Source of the DNA: Candidatus Agathobaculum intestinipullorum
GTDB taxonomy: Bacteria; Bacillota; Clostridia; Oscillospirales; Butyricicoccaceae
DNA length: 64,000 nt
Direction: 5' to 3'
NCBI GenBank assembly: GCA_019117485.1
Contig: DWZQ01000021.1
Location: forward strand, 23,604-87,603
The translations under genes and the position numbers were made by a program. Positions 10,669-20,185 of this stretch are shown here, one piece after another. How positions within the stretch are numbered: the stretch's first letter is position 1; each line of letters opens with the position of its first letter. The notes beneath the pieces were generated by a model. It worked only from the letters and a program-made list of their open reading frames with translations, ran no database searches and was not told where the DNA came from.

Positions 10669-10717
10669 ATAAAAATATCTATTATCTTACAAAAAATTAG
10701 GTGAGGGGAAAAGGTGG

Positions 10718-12697
10718 TTGCACATGAAAAGTGTGAAAAGTAAGATCTTGCTTGGGATGGTGGCTACTATTGTAATTGGCATGCTTGTGGTAGGCCTGAC
10801 GAGCATCTTCTTGAGCCTAACCAGTTCGAAAGAAATGCTGCAAACATCGATGCAGGGCACAGCAGATATTGCGGCTGCACGCGTGGAGTTTGAGCTTCGC
10901 GCTTATACTGAAACAGCATCTATGGCTGGACAGAATGCACTACTGTCTGATGAGACGGCCACGGTTGCGGAAAAGGAAGAGTATGTTAACCGGATGGCTA
11001 CTGAGTTTGGCATGACGCGTGGCAATCTGCTTGATTTGAATGGTGACAGCCTGTTTGATGGCAATAACTACGCGGACCGTGAGTACTTCCAGCGCGCTAA
11101 GGGAGGCGAGAGCTTTGTATCCACGCCTACGCTTAGTAAGGTTACCGGCGAACTGTCTATTTTGGTTGCGGCACCGGTTTATGAGGGTGGCAACAACGCA
11201 AACGAGATCGTAGGTGTAGTATATTTTGTGCCGGAAGAGACATTCTTGAACGATATTATGATGTCGGTCAATGTCAGCGAGAACAGCGAAGCATTTATGC
11301 TGGATAAAACCGGTACGACTATTGCGGATATTACAATGGAAACGGTTTCCACGCAAAACGTTGAGGAAGAAGCCAAGTCGGATTCTTCCTTGGAGCAGTT
11401 GGCGGTATATGCTGCGGACATGCGTGCAGGCAACACCGGCGTTGGTGAGTATACCATGAGTGGCTCAACAAAGCTTTTGGCATATGCGCCAATAAATAAT
11501 ACTGATGGCTGGAGCTTGGGTGTGGCAACGCCCCTTTCGGATTTGATGGGCAGCGTTTATACTTCTTCAATCATTATTGGTATCCTGATTGTAGCTGTGA
11601 CGCTCATCGGTGTTGTTGTTGCAATCCGTGTGGCTACTGCGATTGGCCGCCCGTTGCAGCTGTGCACGGAACGTATCCATCAGTTGAGCGAAGGTGACCT
11701 TTCTTCCCCGGTTCCTGAGATTAAGAGCAAGGACGAAACTGGCAGGTTGGCAAGACAGACCACCTTGATTGTCGAGCACTTGCAGGATCTGATCGGGGAT
11801 ATGGTGTACCTGCTGGGTGAAATGTCGGAAGGTAATTTCAATGTCCGCTCCAAGAGCTATGACTTCTATAAGGGCGACTATGAAATGCTGCTGATCAATT
11901 TCCGTCAGATTGCGCATGGATTAAGCGACACCATGCAGCAGATTGGTACGGCCTCCCATCAAGTTTCCGCAGGTGCGGAGCAGGTTTCTTCTGGCGCGCA
12001 GTCGCTAGCACAGGGTGCGACGGAGCAGGCCAGCGCAGTGGAAGAATTGTCAGCAACGATCAATGATATCGCTAACGATAGTCAGCGCACCGCTGAATTG
12101 GCGATGCAGTCGAAGCAGGCTGCTGATAGCGCGGGTGCAGAGTTGACCGCGAGCAACGAGTACATCCAGACTCTGGGCGACGCGATGAAGAATATTTCCG
12201 AGTCGTCGCAGGAAATTAGCAAGATTATTGCTACTATCGAAAATATTGCATTCCAGACCAATATTCTGGCGCTGAACGCTGCGGTTGAGGCAGCGCGTGC
12301 AGGTACGGCGGGCAAGGGCTTTGCGGTTGTTGCAGATGAGGTGCGCAATTTGGCTTCCAAGTCGGATCAGGCGGCTAAGGCGACCAAGGATCTCATCGAA
12401 AAGTCCATCAATGCGGTGAGTGACGGCGTGGGCCTGATGGATAAGGTTTCCAGTGCAGTCAATAGCGTTATGCAGTCGGCATCTGTCGCTGTTACCGGCA
12501 TGGATGAAGTGGCAGAGGCTGTGCAGCGCGAGACAGAGGCTGTCCTGCAGATTACGCAGGGTATTGACCAGATCTCCAGCGTTGTTCAGACGAACTCCGC
12601 AACGGCGGAAGAGTCTGCTGCGGCAAGCGAAGAGCTTTCCGGTCAGGCCGAGATGCTCAAGTCTTTGATCGGCAACTTCAAGCTGCGTCAGGACTAA
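10718..12697 (+). CDS. Methyl-accepting chemotaxis protein (Cache sensor, HAMP, MCP signalling domain)
   Basis: Two TM segments, extracellular Cache-like domain, [39 protein letters not shown] hairpin tip. Confidence 0.95.
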   Translation: MHMKSVKSKILLGMVATIVIGMLVVGLTSIFLSLTSSKEMLQTSMQGTADIAAARVEFELRAYTETASMAGQNALLSDETATVAEKEEYVNRMATEFGMTRGNLLDLNGDSLFDGNNYADREYFQRAKGGESFVSTPTLSKVTGELSILVAAPVYEGGNNANEIVGVVYFVPEETFLNDIMMSVNVSENSEAFMLDKTGTTIADITMETVSTQNVEEEAKSDSSLEQLAVYAADMRAGNTGVGEYTMSGSTKLLAYAPINNTDGWSLGVATPLSDLMGSVYTSSIIIGILIVAVTLIGVVVAIRVATAIGRPLQLCTERIHQLSEGDLSSPVPEIKSKDETGRLARQTTLIVEHLQDLIGDMVYLLGEMSEGNFNVRSKSYDFYKGDYEMLLINFRQIAHGLSDTMQQIGTASHQVSAGAEQVSSGAQSLAQGATEQASAVEELSATINDIANDSQRTAELAMQSKQAADSAGAELTASNEYIQTLGDAMKNISESSQEISKIIATIENIAFQTNILALNAAVEAARAGTAGKGFAVVADEVRNLASKSDQAAKATKDLIEKSINAVSDGVGLMDKVSSAVNSVMQSASVAVTGMDEVAEAVQRETEAVLQITQGIDQISSVVQTNSATAEESAAASEELSGQAEMLKSLIGNFKLRQD

Positions 12698-12702
12698 TGG
12701 AT

Positions 12703-12738
12703 AACTCCCCGTCTGAACAGGCGGGGAGTTGCTTTTTA
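12703..12738 (+). terminator. Rho-independent terminator after the MCP gene
   Basis: AACTCCCCG-tctgaacagg-CGGGGAGTT then gctttttag. Confidence 0.8.
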
Positions 12739-12741
12739 GTC

Positions 12742-12768
12742 TTATTTTCTTTAGGTGCTGGACGATAA
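12742..12768 (+). promoter_or_regulatory. Candidate sigma-28-type promoter upstream of the SLH gene
   Basis: TTAT-N15-GACGATAA, same layout and spacing as upstream of the MCP gene. Confidence 0.4.
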
Positions 12769-12811
12769 GAAATATAAGGATTGCTATGCGAAATTAGGAA
12801 GGAGATGGCAA

Positions 12812-15070
12812 TTGGATATGCGGAAGAGATGGGAACGGATTCTTGCGCTACTATTATCCGTGTTTTTGGTATTGCCTACGGCAGCGTTTGCTGTGGACGA
12901 AGGTGAGGGTGGTGAGTCTGGAAGCGGCAATGATAAGACGGCGCAGGTGTCTTTCAAAGGGACTTCCTGGACATGGGGTAACGATGTGGATACTGTGGTG
13001 AAAGCAGGAGGGAGCACATCGTTTCCGATTACCATGAAAGAAGGCAGCCGGCTGAAAACTGTGCTGGTGAAGATAGCGGGCGAAGATGCTGAGGATGATG
13101 AGGATGGCGTAACCATTGAGCTGAATGCAGACACCATCACCGGCACCGCTGACGATATTACGGCGACGATTGATGCGTGGCCGGTGCGGTCGCGCACCTT
13201 TAGCCTGACTGTGGCGGCAGACGCTTCTCTGGCTGACAACCTTGTTGTCTCTGTTTCGGCCACGACGGAGTCGATCCGCTATAGTGCGCGTATTCATGAA
13301 GAAAGCGGTTCCGCGATCACGAATGGTAGTCAGGACGAGGCCAAACACGGCAGCGAGGTTACGCTTGGCGTAGTGCCGGACGATGGCTATCGACTCAGTA
13401 GCTTGGAGATCGAATATGGGTCTGCCACCACGACATTGACCGCTGGTGTGGACGATTGGAATGGATTGGAAGTCACATGGAACGCCGAGGGCAATACCAC
13501 GGTATCGGGTGAGATTTATGATAATCTGGACGTTGAAGCCGTGGTAGAGGAAATACCGATAGAATACGATGTGACGATCGACGTTGACAGCGGAATGGAA
13601 TTGGTGCGGCCGAGCAACCGGGTTACCAGTCTGCTGCAGGGAGAGCGTTTGGAAGTACGCGTTAAAGCCAAGACCGGCTATCTGATCAGCGATTGTTCGA
13701 TTCGATATGGAAAGAGTTATGCGACCTGGGCTAGCGGCCAGAGTGCAATGCAGATGGGCAATGACCGTGTGCAGGTGCAACAAAAGTCCGGTGAGGTATG
13801 GTTTTACCTGCCGGAGGTATATGCAGATACCGACATTGTGTTCACTTCGGATTATGACCCGGATAATATCCCCATAGAGATCGACGAGGGTTACCGTATC
13901 AATATAGACAGTAGCTGTGGCGAAACCGTAGCGCGTGGCGATGACGCAGAATTTTATATCTATACGACATCAGACAGCTATTCGGTTAACAAGGTCACGC
14001 TGACCGTTGGCGAAAGCACGGCCTCGGCTGACCCGTCGGACGGTGAGATCCGCGTCGGGCGTAAAACGTACGAGATCGAGGACATGGGCGACGGAGAGTA
14101 CACGCTTTACGTGGATAATATTACCGAGCCGGTGACGGTTGCGGCGACTTCGTCCGGTTCGGAGACGGTTTCCCGGCCGACGCTGACGATCAAATCTTCC
14201 AGCCATGTGACAATTACCAAGAGCGTATCTTCCAGCCGGGTTGATGCGGGCGATGATGTAAATTTCTACTTTACGCCCAGCACCAATTATAAGATAGATC
14301 AGATTACGCTCAAAGTTGGTAGTAATTCACGTACAGTCAGCGCGGATAAGACATATATTCGGGTGGATGGTGAAACCTATCAGATGAGTCGCAGCGCAAG
14401 CGGTACAGTGACGCTGTTTGTGACCGATATTGACCAGAATATTACTGTTTCTGCCACAACATACTATTCAACCAGCCCGATCGAACCGACCAATACGATC
14501 CGGATCAATACGTCCAGTCGCAGCGCATTTATGAATGGTTATGCGGATGGAACATTCCGACCGCAGAGTTATATGACGCGCGCAGAAGCCGTTGTGATGC
14601 TGTACCGGTTGTGTACGGTTAATGTAGACAGCGGTACGGTGGGGAGTTCGTTCCGCGATGTGCCGTCGGGTATGTGGTGCGCGCGGGAGGTAAACGCGTT
14701 TGCATATGCGGGTATTATCGATCAGACCAGCTATTTCTACCCGGATACATATATCACCCGGGCGGAACTGACTGAAATGCTGTACCGTCTGGCGGGTTCG
14801 CCGAGCGTAAGCAGTAGTGCGCCTTCGTTCAATGATATCGGTAATGTTTCCAGTAGCAACGCTATCCGCTACGCTGCATATCGTGGCTGGGTAAACGGCT
14901 ATGATGATGGATCGTTCCGGCCATATGTATATATCGAGCGCAGCGAGGTGGCAGCACTTATGACGCGTGTGCTGGGTCGTACATCGGGAGGCACCAGTAT
15001 TTATTATTCGGATGTACCGTATACGCATTGGGCATATCGCTATATTCAACTAGCATCTTCCTATGTGTAA
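12812..15070 (+). CDS. Secreted SLH-domain surface protein with beta-rich repeat modules
   Basis: Signal peptide MRKRWERILALLLSVFLVLPTAAFAV; three C-terminal SLH motifs (NGYADGTFRPQSYMTRAEAVVMLYRL; YFYPDTYITRAELTEMLYRL; NGYDDGSFRPYVYIERSEVAALMTRVL). Start TTG 12812 or ATG 12818 after aggaaggag. Confidence 0.85.
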   Translation: MDMRKRWERILALLLSVFLVLPTAAFAVDEGEGGESGSGNDKTAQVSFKGTSWTWGNDVDTVVKAGGSTSFPITMKEGSRLKTVLVKIAGEDAEDDEDGVTIELNADTITGTADDITATIDAWPVRSRTFSLTVAADASLADNLVVSVSATTESIRYSARIHEESGSAITNGSQDEAKHGSEVTLGVVPDDGYRLSSLEIEYGSATTTLTAGVDDWNGLEVTWNAEGNTTVSGEIYDNLDVEAVVEEIPIEYDVTIDVDSGMELVRPSNRVTSLLQGERLEVRVKAKTGYLISDCSIRYGKSYATWASGQSAMQMGNDRVQVQQKSGEVWFYLPEVYADTDIVFTSDYDPDNIPIEIDEGYRINIDSSCGETVARGDDAEFYIYTTSDSYSVNKVTLTVGESTASADPSDGEIRVGRKTYEIEDMGDGEYTLYVDNITEPVTVAATSSGSETVSRPTLTIKSSSHVTITKSVSSSRVDAGDDVNFYFTPSTNYKIDQITLKVGSNSRTVSADKTYIRVDGETYQMSRSASGTVTLFVTDIDQNITVSATTYYSTSPIEPTNTIRINTSSRSAFMNGYADGTFRPQSYMTRAEAVVMLYRLCTVNVDSGTVGSSFRDVPSGMWCAREVNAFAYAGIIDQTSYFYPDTYITRAELTEMLYRLAGSPSVSSSAPSFNDIGNVSSSNAIRYAAYRGWVNGYDDGSFRPYVYIERSEVAALMTRVLGRTSGGTSIYYSDVPYTHWAYRYIQLASSYV

Positions 15071-15075
15071 TGGAG

Positions 15076-15120
15076 CTGCACAGGCTTAGTCATATGACTA
15101 AGCCTGTGCAGTTTTTGTTT
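15076..15120 (+). terminator. Rho-independent terminator (perfect 36-nt palindrome plus T-tract)
   Basis: CTGCACAGGCTTAGTCATATGACTAAGCCTGTGCAG followed by TTTTTGTTTTTT. Confidence 0.85.
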
Positions 15121-15354
15121 TTTACATAGCAGGTTAAATCTGGATAAAATGACATGTTATAGGTGGCTGTGAGGAGGCAAACCAAAGTATACAAAAAAAA
15201 GTTGCGCTGCGAAAATAAATGAGTATCGCGCCTTCGAATAATTATTATCCAACAAATTTGGCACATTTAGATATAAAAAAAGCGAAAAATACAAAGAAAA
15301 ATGCCTTGTTTGTGCAATGTGACAAGAAAGATGAGAAAAAAATGCCGGAAGTTA

Positions 15355-15383
15355 TTGAAAAAATGCTCGTTTGATAGTAAAAT
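15355..15383 (+). promoter_or_regulatory. Sigma-A-type promoter of the flagellar operon
   Basis: TTGAAA-N17-TAAAAT, about 50 nt upstream of flgB, at the end of a ~290 bp AT-rich intergenic region. Confidence 0.6.
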
Positions 15384-15433
15384 ATAAACAAACTTATATA
15401 CGCATGAAAAGATAGTTGGGAGGCCCAAACGAT

Positions 15434-15817
15434 ATGGAATCGATTACCAGCAATGCGCTGTTGATGATGGAGAAGTCACTGGACTTCTTATGGACAAAGC
15501 AGACGGCGATTTTAGACAATCTGGCCAATGTAGAAACGCCCAACTACAAAACCAAATATGTAACGTTTGAAGAAACGTTCCGCTCCCGGTTGCAAGCGGC
15601 GGCTGGAGGCAATGCGTCGGATCTGCGTGAGACAATTGACGGTGCACAGGCAACGGTGCATGTAGCGGAAAATGAAAGTGCGCGCATGGATGGGAACGGT
15701 GTGGATGCCACTGAGCAGAGCATCGAGTTAGCGCGCAACGCGTTGCAGCAGCAGCATGTAATGAACGCGATATCGGATAATTTAGCTTTGCTGCGTGCAG
15801 CGATCCGTGGACAGTAA
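15434..15817 (+). CDS. flgB: Flagellar basal-body rod protein FlgB
   Basis: ILDNLANVETPNYKTKYVTFEE; first gene of fla operon. Confidence 0.93.
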   Translation: MESITSNALLMMEKSLDFLWTKQTAILDNLANVETPNYKTKYVTFEETFRSRLQAAAGGNASDLRETIDGAQATVHVAENESARMDGNGVDATEQSIELARNALQQQHVMNAISDNLALLRAAIRGQ

Positions 15818-15832
15818 GGAGGGGAATGAACA

Positions 15833-16300
15833 ATGGCTTTTCTGAGCTCGATGAATATTACCGGGTCGGGGCTGACTGCACAACAGCTGCGGCTGGATGT
15901 CATTTCAGAAAATGTATCTAACATCAATACTACGCGCGTGGAGGGCGGCGGCGGTCCGTATCAGCGCAAAATTGTAGTCATGGAGGCCGATGGAGGCAGA
16001 AATACGTTTAGGGATGTGCTCGCAAAGGCTGCGGGTAATATTCCTGCGGCTACAGGGGATTTATCAGAAACGGGCGGGGTCCGCGTCACGCAAATCGTGG
16101 AGGACACTAGCCCGTTTAAGCTGCAATATGACCCGACGCATCCGGATGCCAACGAAGAGGGCTATGTGGAAATGCCCAACGTTGACTTGGTCAAGGAAGT
16201 CACGGATGCCATGGCGGCTACGCAGGCGTTTTCGGCTAATGTAACCGCGTTTAATACGCTCAAAACAGTAGCCACGCGTGCGCTCGATATCGGCAAATAA
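15833..16300 (+). CDS. flgC: Flagellar basal-body rod protein FlgC
   Basis: FLSSMNITGSGLTAQQLRLDVISENVSNINTTR; C-term DAMAATQAFSANVTAFNTLKTVATRALDIGK. Confidence 0.95.
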   Translation: MAFLSSMNITGSGLTAQQLRLDVISENVSNINTTRVEGGGGPYQRKIVVMEADGGRNTFRDVLAKAAGNIPAATGDLSETGGVRVTQIVEDTSPFKLQYDPTHPDANEEGYVEMPNVDLVKEVTDAMAATQAFSANVTAFNTLKTVATRALDIGK

Positions 16301-16318
16301 AAGGGGAGGGAATAAGTT

Positions 16319-16630
16319 ATGGCGACGATTAATTCGATACAACCTTTGTGGGACTCGCTCTTTACTGAGCAGGCTGGCATGCAGGATGCAAATCAGGTGC
16401 AGGAGGGCATGCCGATCTTTGAGGATGTGTTCCGGGATATGCTTGATACGGTCAAGCAGACCGATGCGGAAAAGAATGAGGCAGAGTATCTGCTGGCTAC
16501 CGGCCAGCTGGATAACCCTTCTGTGCGGTCGATTGCAAGTGCGAAAGCGTTGCTGTCCGTGCAGCTGCTCGCAGAGCTGCGGAACAGGGCGCTTGATGCT
16601 TATAGTGAAATCTCGCGCATGAGCATCTAA
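16319..16630 (+). CDS. fliE: Flagellar hook-basal body complex protein FliE
   Basis: 103 aa, syntenic position flgC-fliE-fliF, C-term AYSEISRMSI. Confidence 0.88.
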   Translation: MATINSIQPLWDSLFTEQAGMQDANQVQEGMPIFEDVFRDMLDTVKQTDAEKNEAEYLLATGQLDNPSVRSIASAKALLSVQLLAELRNRALDAYSEISRMSI

Positions 16631-16688
16631 GTTATGCAGAAAGTAATCGGCAGAATGTGGGGAACTCTGGAATGAGGCGGAGAAAACA

Positions 16689-18305
16689 GTGAAAGAGAAG
16701 TTACAGGGCGGTCTGGAGAAGGTAAAAGGTTTTTATGCCGGCGAACAAAAGTCAAAGCACATAAAAATCACCGCGGTCGTTTTGGTCGTGGTTATTGCCG
16801 TTTCTGTGATTATCGCGCTGATTTTGAATAACCGGCCGTATGAAACGCTGGTTACAGGGTTGACAAGCGAAGAGATGTCAACAATTGCAACCAAGCTGGA
16901 AGAATACGGCGCAACGGATTATAAAATAGAGGGCGATACGATCAAGGTACCGGAAGCACAAGTCGCCAACCTGCAAGCTAAGCTGGTGGTGGACGGCTAT
17001 CCGAAAAGTGGCTTCCTATATGGTACATATTTGGATAACATCGGCTTAATGTCGAGTGAATCCGACCGGGAAACGCTGAAGAACTATGAATTGCAGGATC
17101 GCATGGCGGCGGTCATCCGGAATTTTACCGGCGTGAAGGACGCCGTGGTGGATATCACACCGGGTTCGGACCAGCGCTATGTACTCGACAGCGATAACGC
17201 GACCCCGGCATCGGCGGCAGTTTTCGTGGAGATGTCGGACGGCGGCGCGCTGCCGGAAAATTATGTCGATGCGATTGGCAATTTTGTGGCGCACAGCGTG
17301 CAGGGGCTGGATTTTGAGAGTGTGACCATTACGGACTCGCTCGGTAACAGCTACACACCGGGCAGTCAGGATACTTCCACCGCATCGGCTTCCGACCTGA
17401 AGCTGCGGCTGGAAAATCAGGTTAACAACCGCGTCCGTAACGAGGTGTTGCAGGCGCTTAGCCCGATCTATGGATCGGATAATGTGCGCGTAAGCGTCAC
17501 CAGTACGGTGGATGTCAGCCGCCGTGTACAGGAGACAACCGAGTATACCACGCCGGAAGGTGCACCGGACGGCGAGGGCATCATCGGCCACCGCGAGTAC
17601 GATCAAGAATTGGCGCGCGGCGAGGATGACGAGGCGGGCGGCGCGGTCGGTACGACGACCAATGCGGATATCCCGACCTATATGGAGACCGAGGCCGCAG
17701 TTAACGGTAACGAAACCTATATTAAAAATAGCGGCACCGAGGATATGAACGTCAACACCACCAAGGAGCAGGCTGAGATGAACTCCGGCGTGGTGACTGA
17801 TGTGATGATCGCGGTGACCATCAATCAGGATACGGCGGGCAACGTAGGTACCGCACAGCTGATCAGCCATATTGCCCGTGCGGCAGGTATTTCGGTCGAT
17901 CAGCAGGCAGATAAGATCAACGTGCTGGTGGCTCCGTTCTACAACCCGACCACCGAGAATATCCCGTCGTCAATTCTGGAGAGCCTGCAGATCCCGAAGT
18001 GGGCGCTTTATGTAGCGGCTGGCGTGCTGGGTCTGTTGTTGCTGCTGATTGTACTGCTGATTATCCGCGCCAAGAAGCGGAAGAAGGCAGAGGCGCTTCT
18101 GCTGGCACAGCAGGAGGAAGAATGGGCGGCAGAGCAGGCTGCGGCGGCGATGGAAGCCGAAGAACAGGTCGACAATGTTTTGGAGATCAAGAACGAGAAG
18201 AGTATGGAACTGAAGCAGGATATTCGCAAGTTTACCGAGGAAAACCCGGAAATTGCGGCGCAGATGATCCGTACCTGGCTGAGAGGGGAGGGTGTAAATG
18301 GCTGA
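16689..18305 (+). CDS. fliF: Flagellar MS-ring protein FliF
   Basis: LVTGLTSEEMSTIATKLEEYGATDYKIEGDTIKVP…; TM near both ends; 538 aa. Confidence 0.95.
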   Translation: MKEKLQGGLEKVKGFYAGEQKSKHIKITAVVLVVVIAVSVIIALILNNRPYETLVTGLTSEEMSTIATKLEEYGATDYKIEGDTIKVPEAQVANLQAKLVVDGYPKSGFLYGTYLDNIGLMSSESDRETLKNYELQDRMAAVIRNFTGVKDAVVDITPGSDQRYVLDSDNATPASAAVFVEMSDGGALPENYVDAIGNFVAHSVQGLDFESVTITDSLGNSYTPGSQDTSTASASDLKLRLENQVNNRVRNEVLQALSPIYGSDNVRVSVTSTVDVSRRVQETTEYTTPEGAPDGEGIIGHREYDQELARGEDDEAGGAVGTTTNADIPTYMETEAAVNGNETYIKNSGTEDMNVNTTKEQAEMNSGVVTDVMIAVTINQDTAGNVGTAQLISHIARAAGISVDQQADKINVLVAPFYNPTTENIPSSILESLQIPKWALYVAAGVLGLLLLLIVLLIIRAKKRKKAEALLLAQQEEEWAAEQAAAAMEAEEQVDNVLEIKNEKSMELKQDIRKFTEENPEIAAQMIRTWLRGEGVNG

Positions 18306-19308
18306 GCAGCAGGAGCTTACGCCCGCGCAAAAAGCGGCGACTGTTATCGTTGCCATTGGCACGGAAAAGGCATCCCGTATCTATCAGTACATGAACCCGG
18401 ATGAGCTTGAGCAGCTGACTATTGAAGTTGCCAAGCTTGGATATGTCGATCCGGTAAGCACCGAGAAGGTGCTGGAAGACTTTTATCAGATGTGCCTGAC
18501 CAACAAGGCCATCACCGAGGGCGGCATGGAGTACGCGCGTTCGGTTCTGCAAAAGGCATTTGGTGACCAGGCAGCTGAGCAGTTGCTCAGTAAGGTGACC
18601 AAGGCGCTGAGCAACCGTTCGTTCTCGTTCCTCAATAAGACCGACGCCAAGACGCTGCTATCCACATTGCAGCATGAGCGCGCACAGACGATTGCGCTGG
18701 TGCTGTCCTATGTCGATCCGGATAAAGCGGCGGCGGTGCTCGAGGAATTGCCGCCGACAAAGAAGTTGCGCGTCGTCAAGAGTATCGCGCGTATGGACAG
18801 CGCATCCCCGAATGCGGTCAAGATGATCGAAGACGAGTTGCAGAAGAAGTTCTCCAGCATCATCGTCACCGAGAATGTGCAGATCGGCGGTCTGGATCAT
18901 ATTGCAGCCATCATGAACAATTTGGAGCGTTCGAGCGAAAAGGCGATTTTCGATGGCCTGTCCCAGAGCGACGAGACGCTGGCCGAGGAGATCCGCAAGC
19001 GTATGTTCGTTTTCGAGGACGTTGTCAATATGGACGACCGCTCGGTGCAGCGCTTTATCCGCGACTGCGATATGCGCGATATTGTGCTGGCACTCAAGGG
19101 TGCCAACCGCGAAGTGGCCAACAAGCTGTTCTCCAATATGTCTACGCGTATGCGTCAGAACATCGAGGAGGATCTCGAGATTACCACAAACGTGCGTATC
19201 CGCGATGTCGAAGAGGCGCAGCAGCGTATTGTTGGTATTATTCGTGACTTGGAGGAGCGCAATGAGATCATCATCCTGAAGGGCGGAAAGGATGAGATAA
19301 TTGCCTAG
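18298..19308 (+). CDS. fliG: Flagellar motor switch protein FliG
   Basis: 336 aa; FEDVVNMDDRSVQRFIRDCDMRDIVLALKG. Confidence 0.97.
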   Translation: MAEQQELTPAQKAATVIVAIGTEKASRIYQYMNPDELEQLTIEVAKLGYVDPVSTEKVLEDFYQMCLTNKAITEGGMEYARSVLQKAFGDQAAEQLLSKVTKALSNRSFSFLNKTDAKTLLSTLQHERAQTIALVLSYVDPDKAAAVLEELPPTKKLRVVKSIARMDSASPNAVKMIEDELQKKFSSIIVTENVQIGGLDHIAAIMNNLERSSEKAIFDGLSQSDETLAEEIRKRMFVFEDVVNMDDRSVQRFIRDCDMRDIVLALKGANREVANKLFSNMSTRMRQNIEEDLEITTNVRIRDVEEAQQRIVGIIRDLEERNEIIILKGGKDEIIA

Positions 19309-20164
19309 TATCCTGAAGTATTTCATGAAGCCGAAGGCGGAGGATTATGAACTGCCTAACGAGGAGCAGCTCATCAGCCAGCTGGAGGAAATGATACGCC
19401 TGAAGGAGAGCATCCCGGGGGACGGGACGGAAACGGTACACCATGAGGAGCCGGACGAACCCGTCCAACCGGTGCAGGCGGAAGAGCAAAGGGAGAAAAG
19501 GGCTGAACCGACCCGTAGCTTTGAGCAGGAGATGTCCTTGGCGCAGGCCGAGGCCGACCGCCTGATCCAGAATGCCAAAGCGCAGGCCGAGCATATCATA
19601 GAACAAGCCAAGCAGGCGGCGGAGACTGAGGTTTCACGGATCTATCAACGTGCAAGCGAGGATGGATACAATCAAGGGTATGCCGAAGGGCATCAGAAAG
19701 GGCAGCAGGAGGCTTCGGCTGCAATGCGCAAAGCCGCACAGGATGCGGTGGACGCGGTGCAGCGCTTCCTTTCGCAGGCCAACCAGACCCGCGATGCGGA
19801 GATCGACAAGCTCAGCGCCGAGGTGCTGGATGTGGCGGTCGCGGTTGCGGAAAAGGTCATCCACGTCAGCCTGAAAAGCAGTGAGGAGATCATCAAACGC
19901 ATGATCATCACGGCAACGGAAAAACTCAAGCGTCGCCAGTGGGTGCAGATTTATGTAGCCGACTGCGACGTGAAGGGTGTGGCGCAGAGCGACCCCTCGC
20001 TGGCCGCGGCGCTATCCAGCCTGTCCGACCATATTAAGATCGTACCGATGAAGGATGCCGAGCCAGGCACCTGCATTGTCGAAATGCCGGATGAGATCAT
20101 TGACGCGAGCGCGTCGACCCAGCTTGAGAATATCCGGTCAGTCATCCACGAGAATTATTCCTAA
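19301..20164 (+). CDS. fliH: Flagellar assembly protein FliH
   Basis: Coiled-coil glutamine/alanine-rich N-term, FliH/YscL C-domain, between fliG and fliI. Confidence 0.9.
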   Translation: MPSILKYFMKPKAEDYELPNEEQLISQLEEMIRLKESIPGDGTETVHHEEPDEPVQPVQAEEQREKRAEPTRSFEQEMSLAQAEADRLIQNAKAQAEHIIEQAKQAAETEVSRIYQRASEDGYNQGYAEGHQKGQQEASAAMRKAAQDAVDAVQRFLSQANQTRDAEIDKLSAEVLDVAVAVAEKVIHVSLKSSEEIIKRMIITATEKLKRRQWVQIYVADCDVKGVAQSDPSLAAALSSLSDHIKIVPMKDAEPGTCIVEMPDEIIDASASTQLENIRSVIHENYS

Positions 20165-20185
20165 GGCCCATCTGGGGAGAACAGC

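Noticed and set aside
15121-15433. Possible c-di-GMP-I riboswitch before flgB (ggcaaacc string near 15176)
   Set aside because: Only a short string match; the rest of the GEMM core is absent and it lies upstream of the likely promoter.
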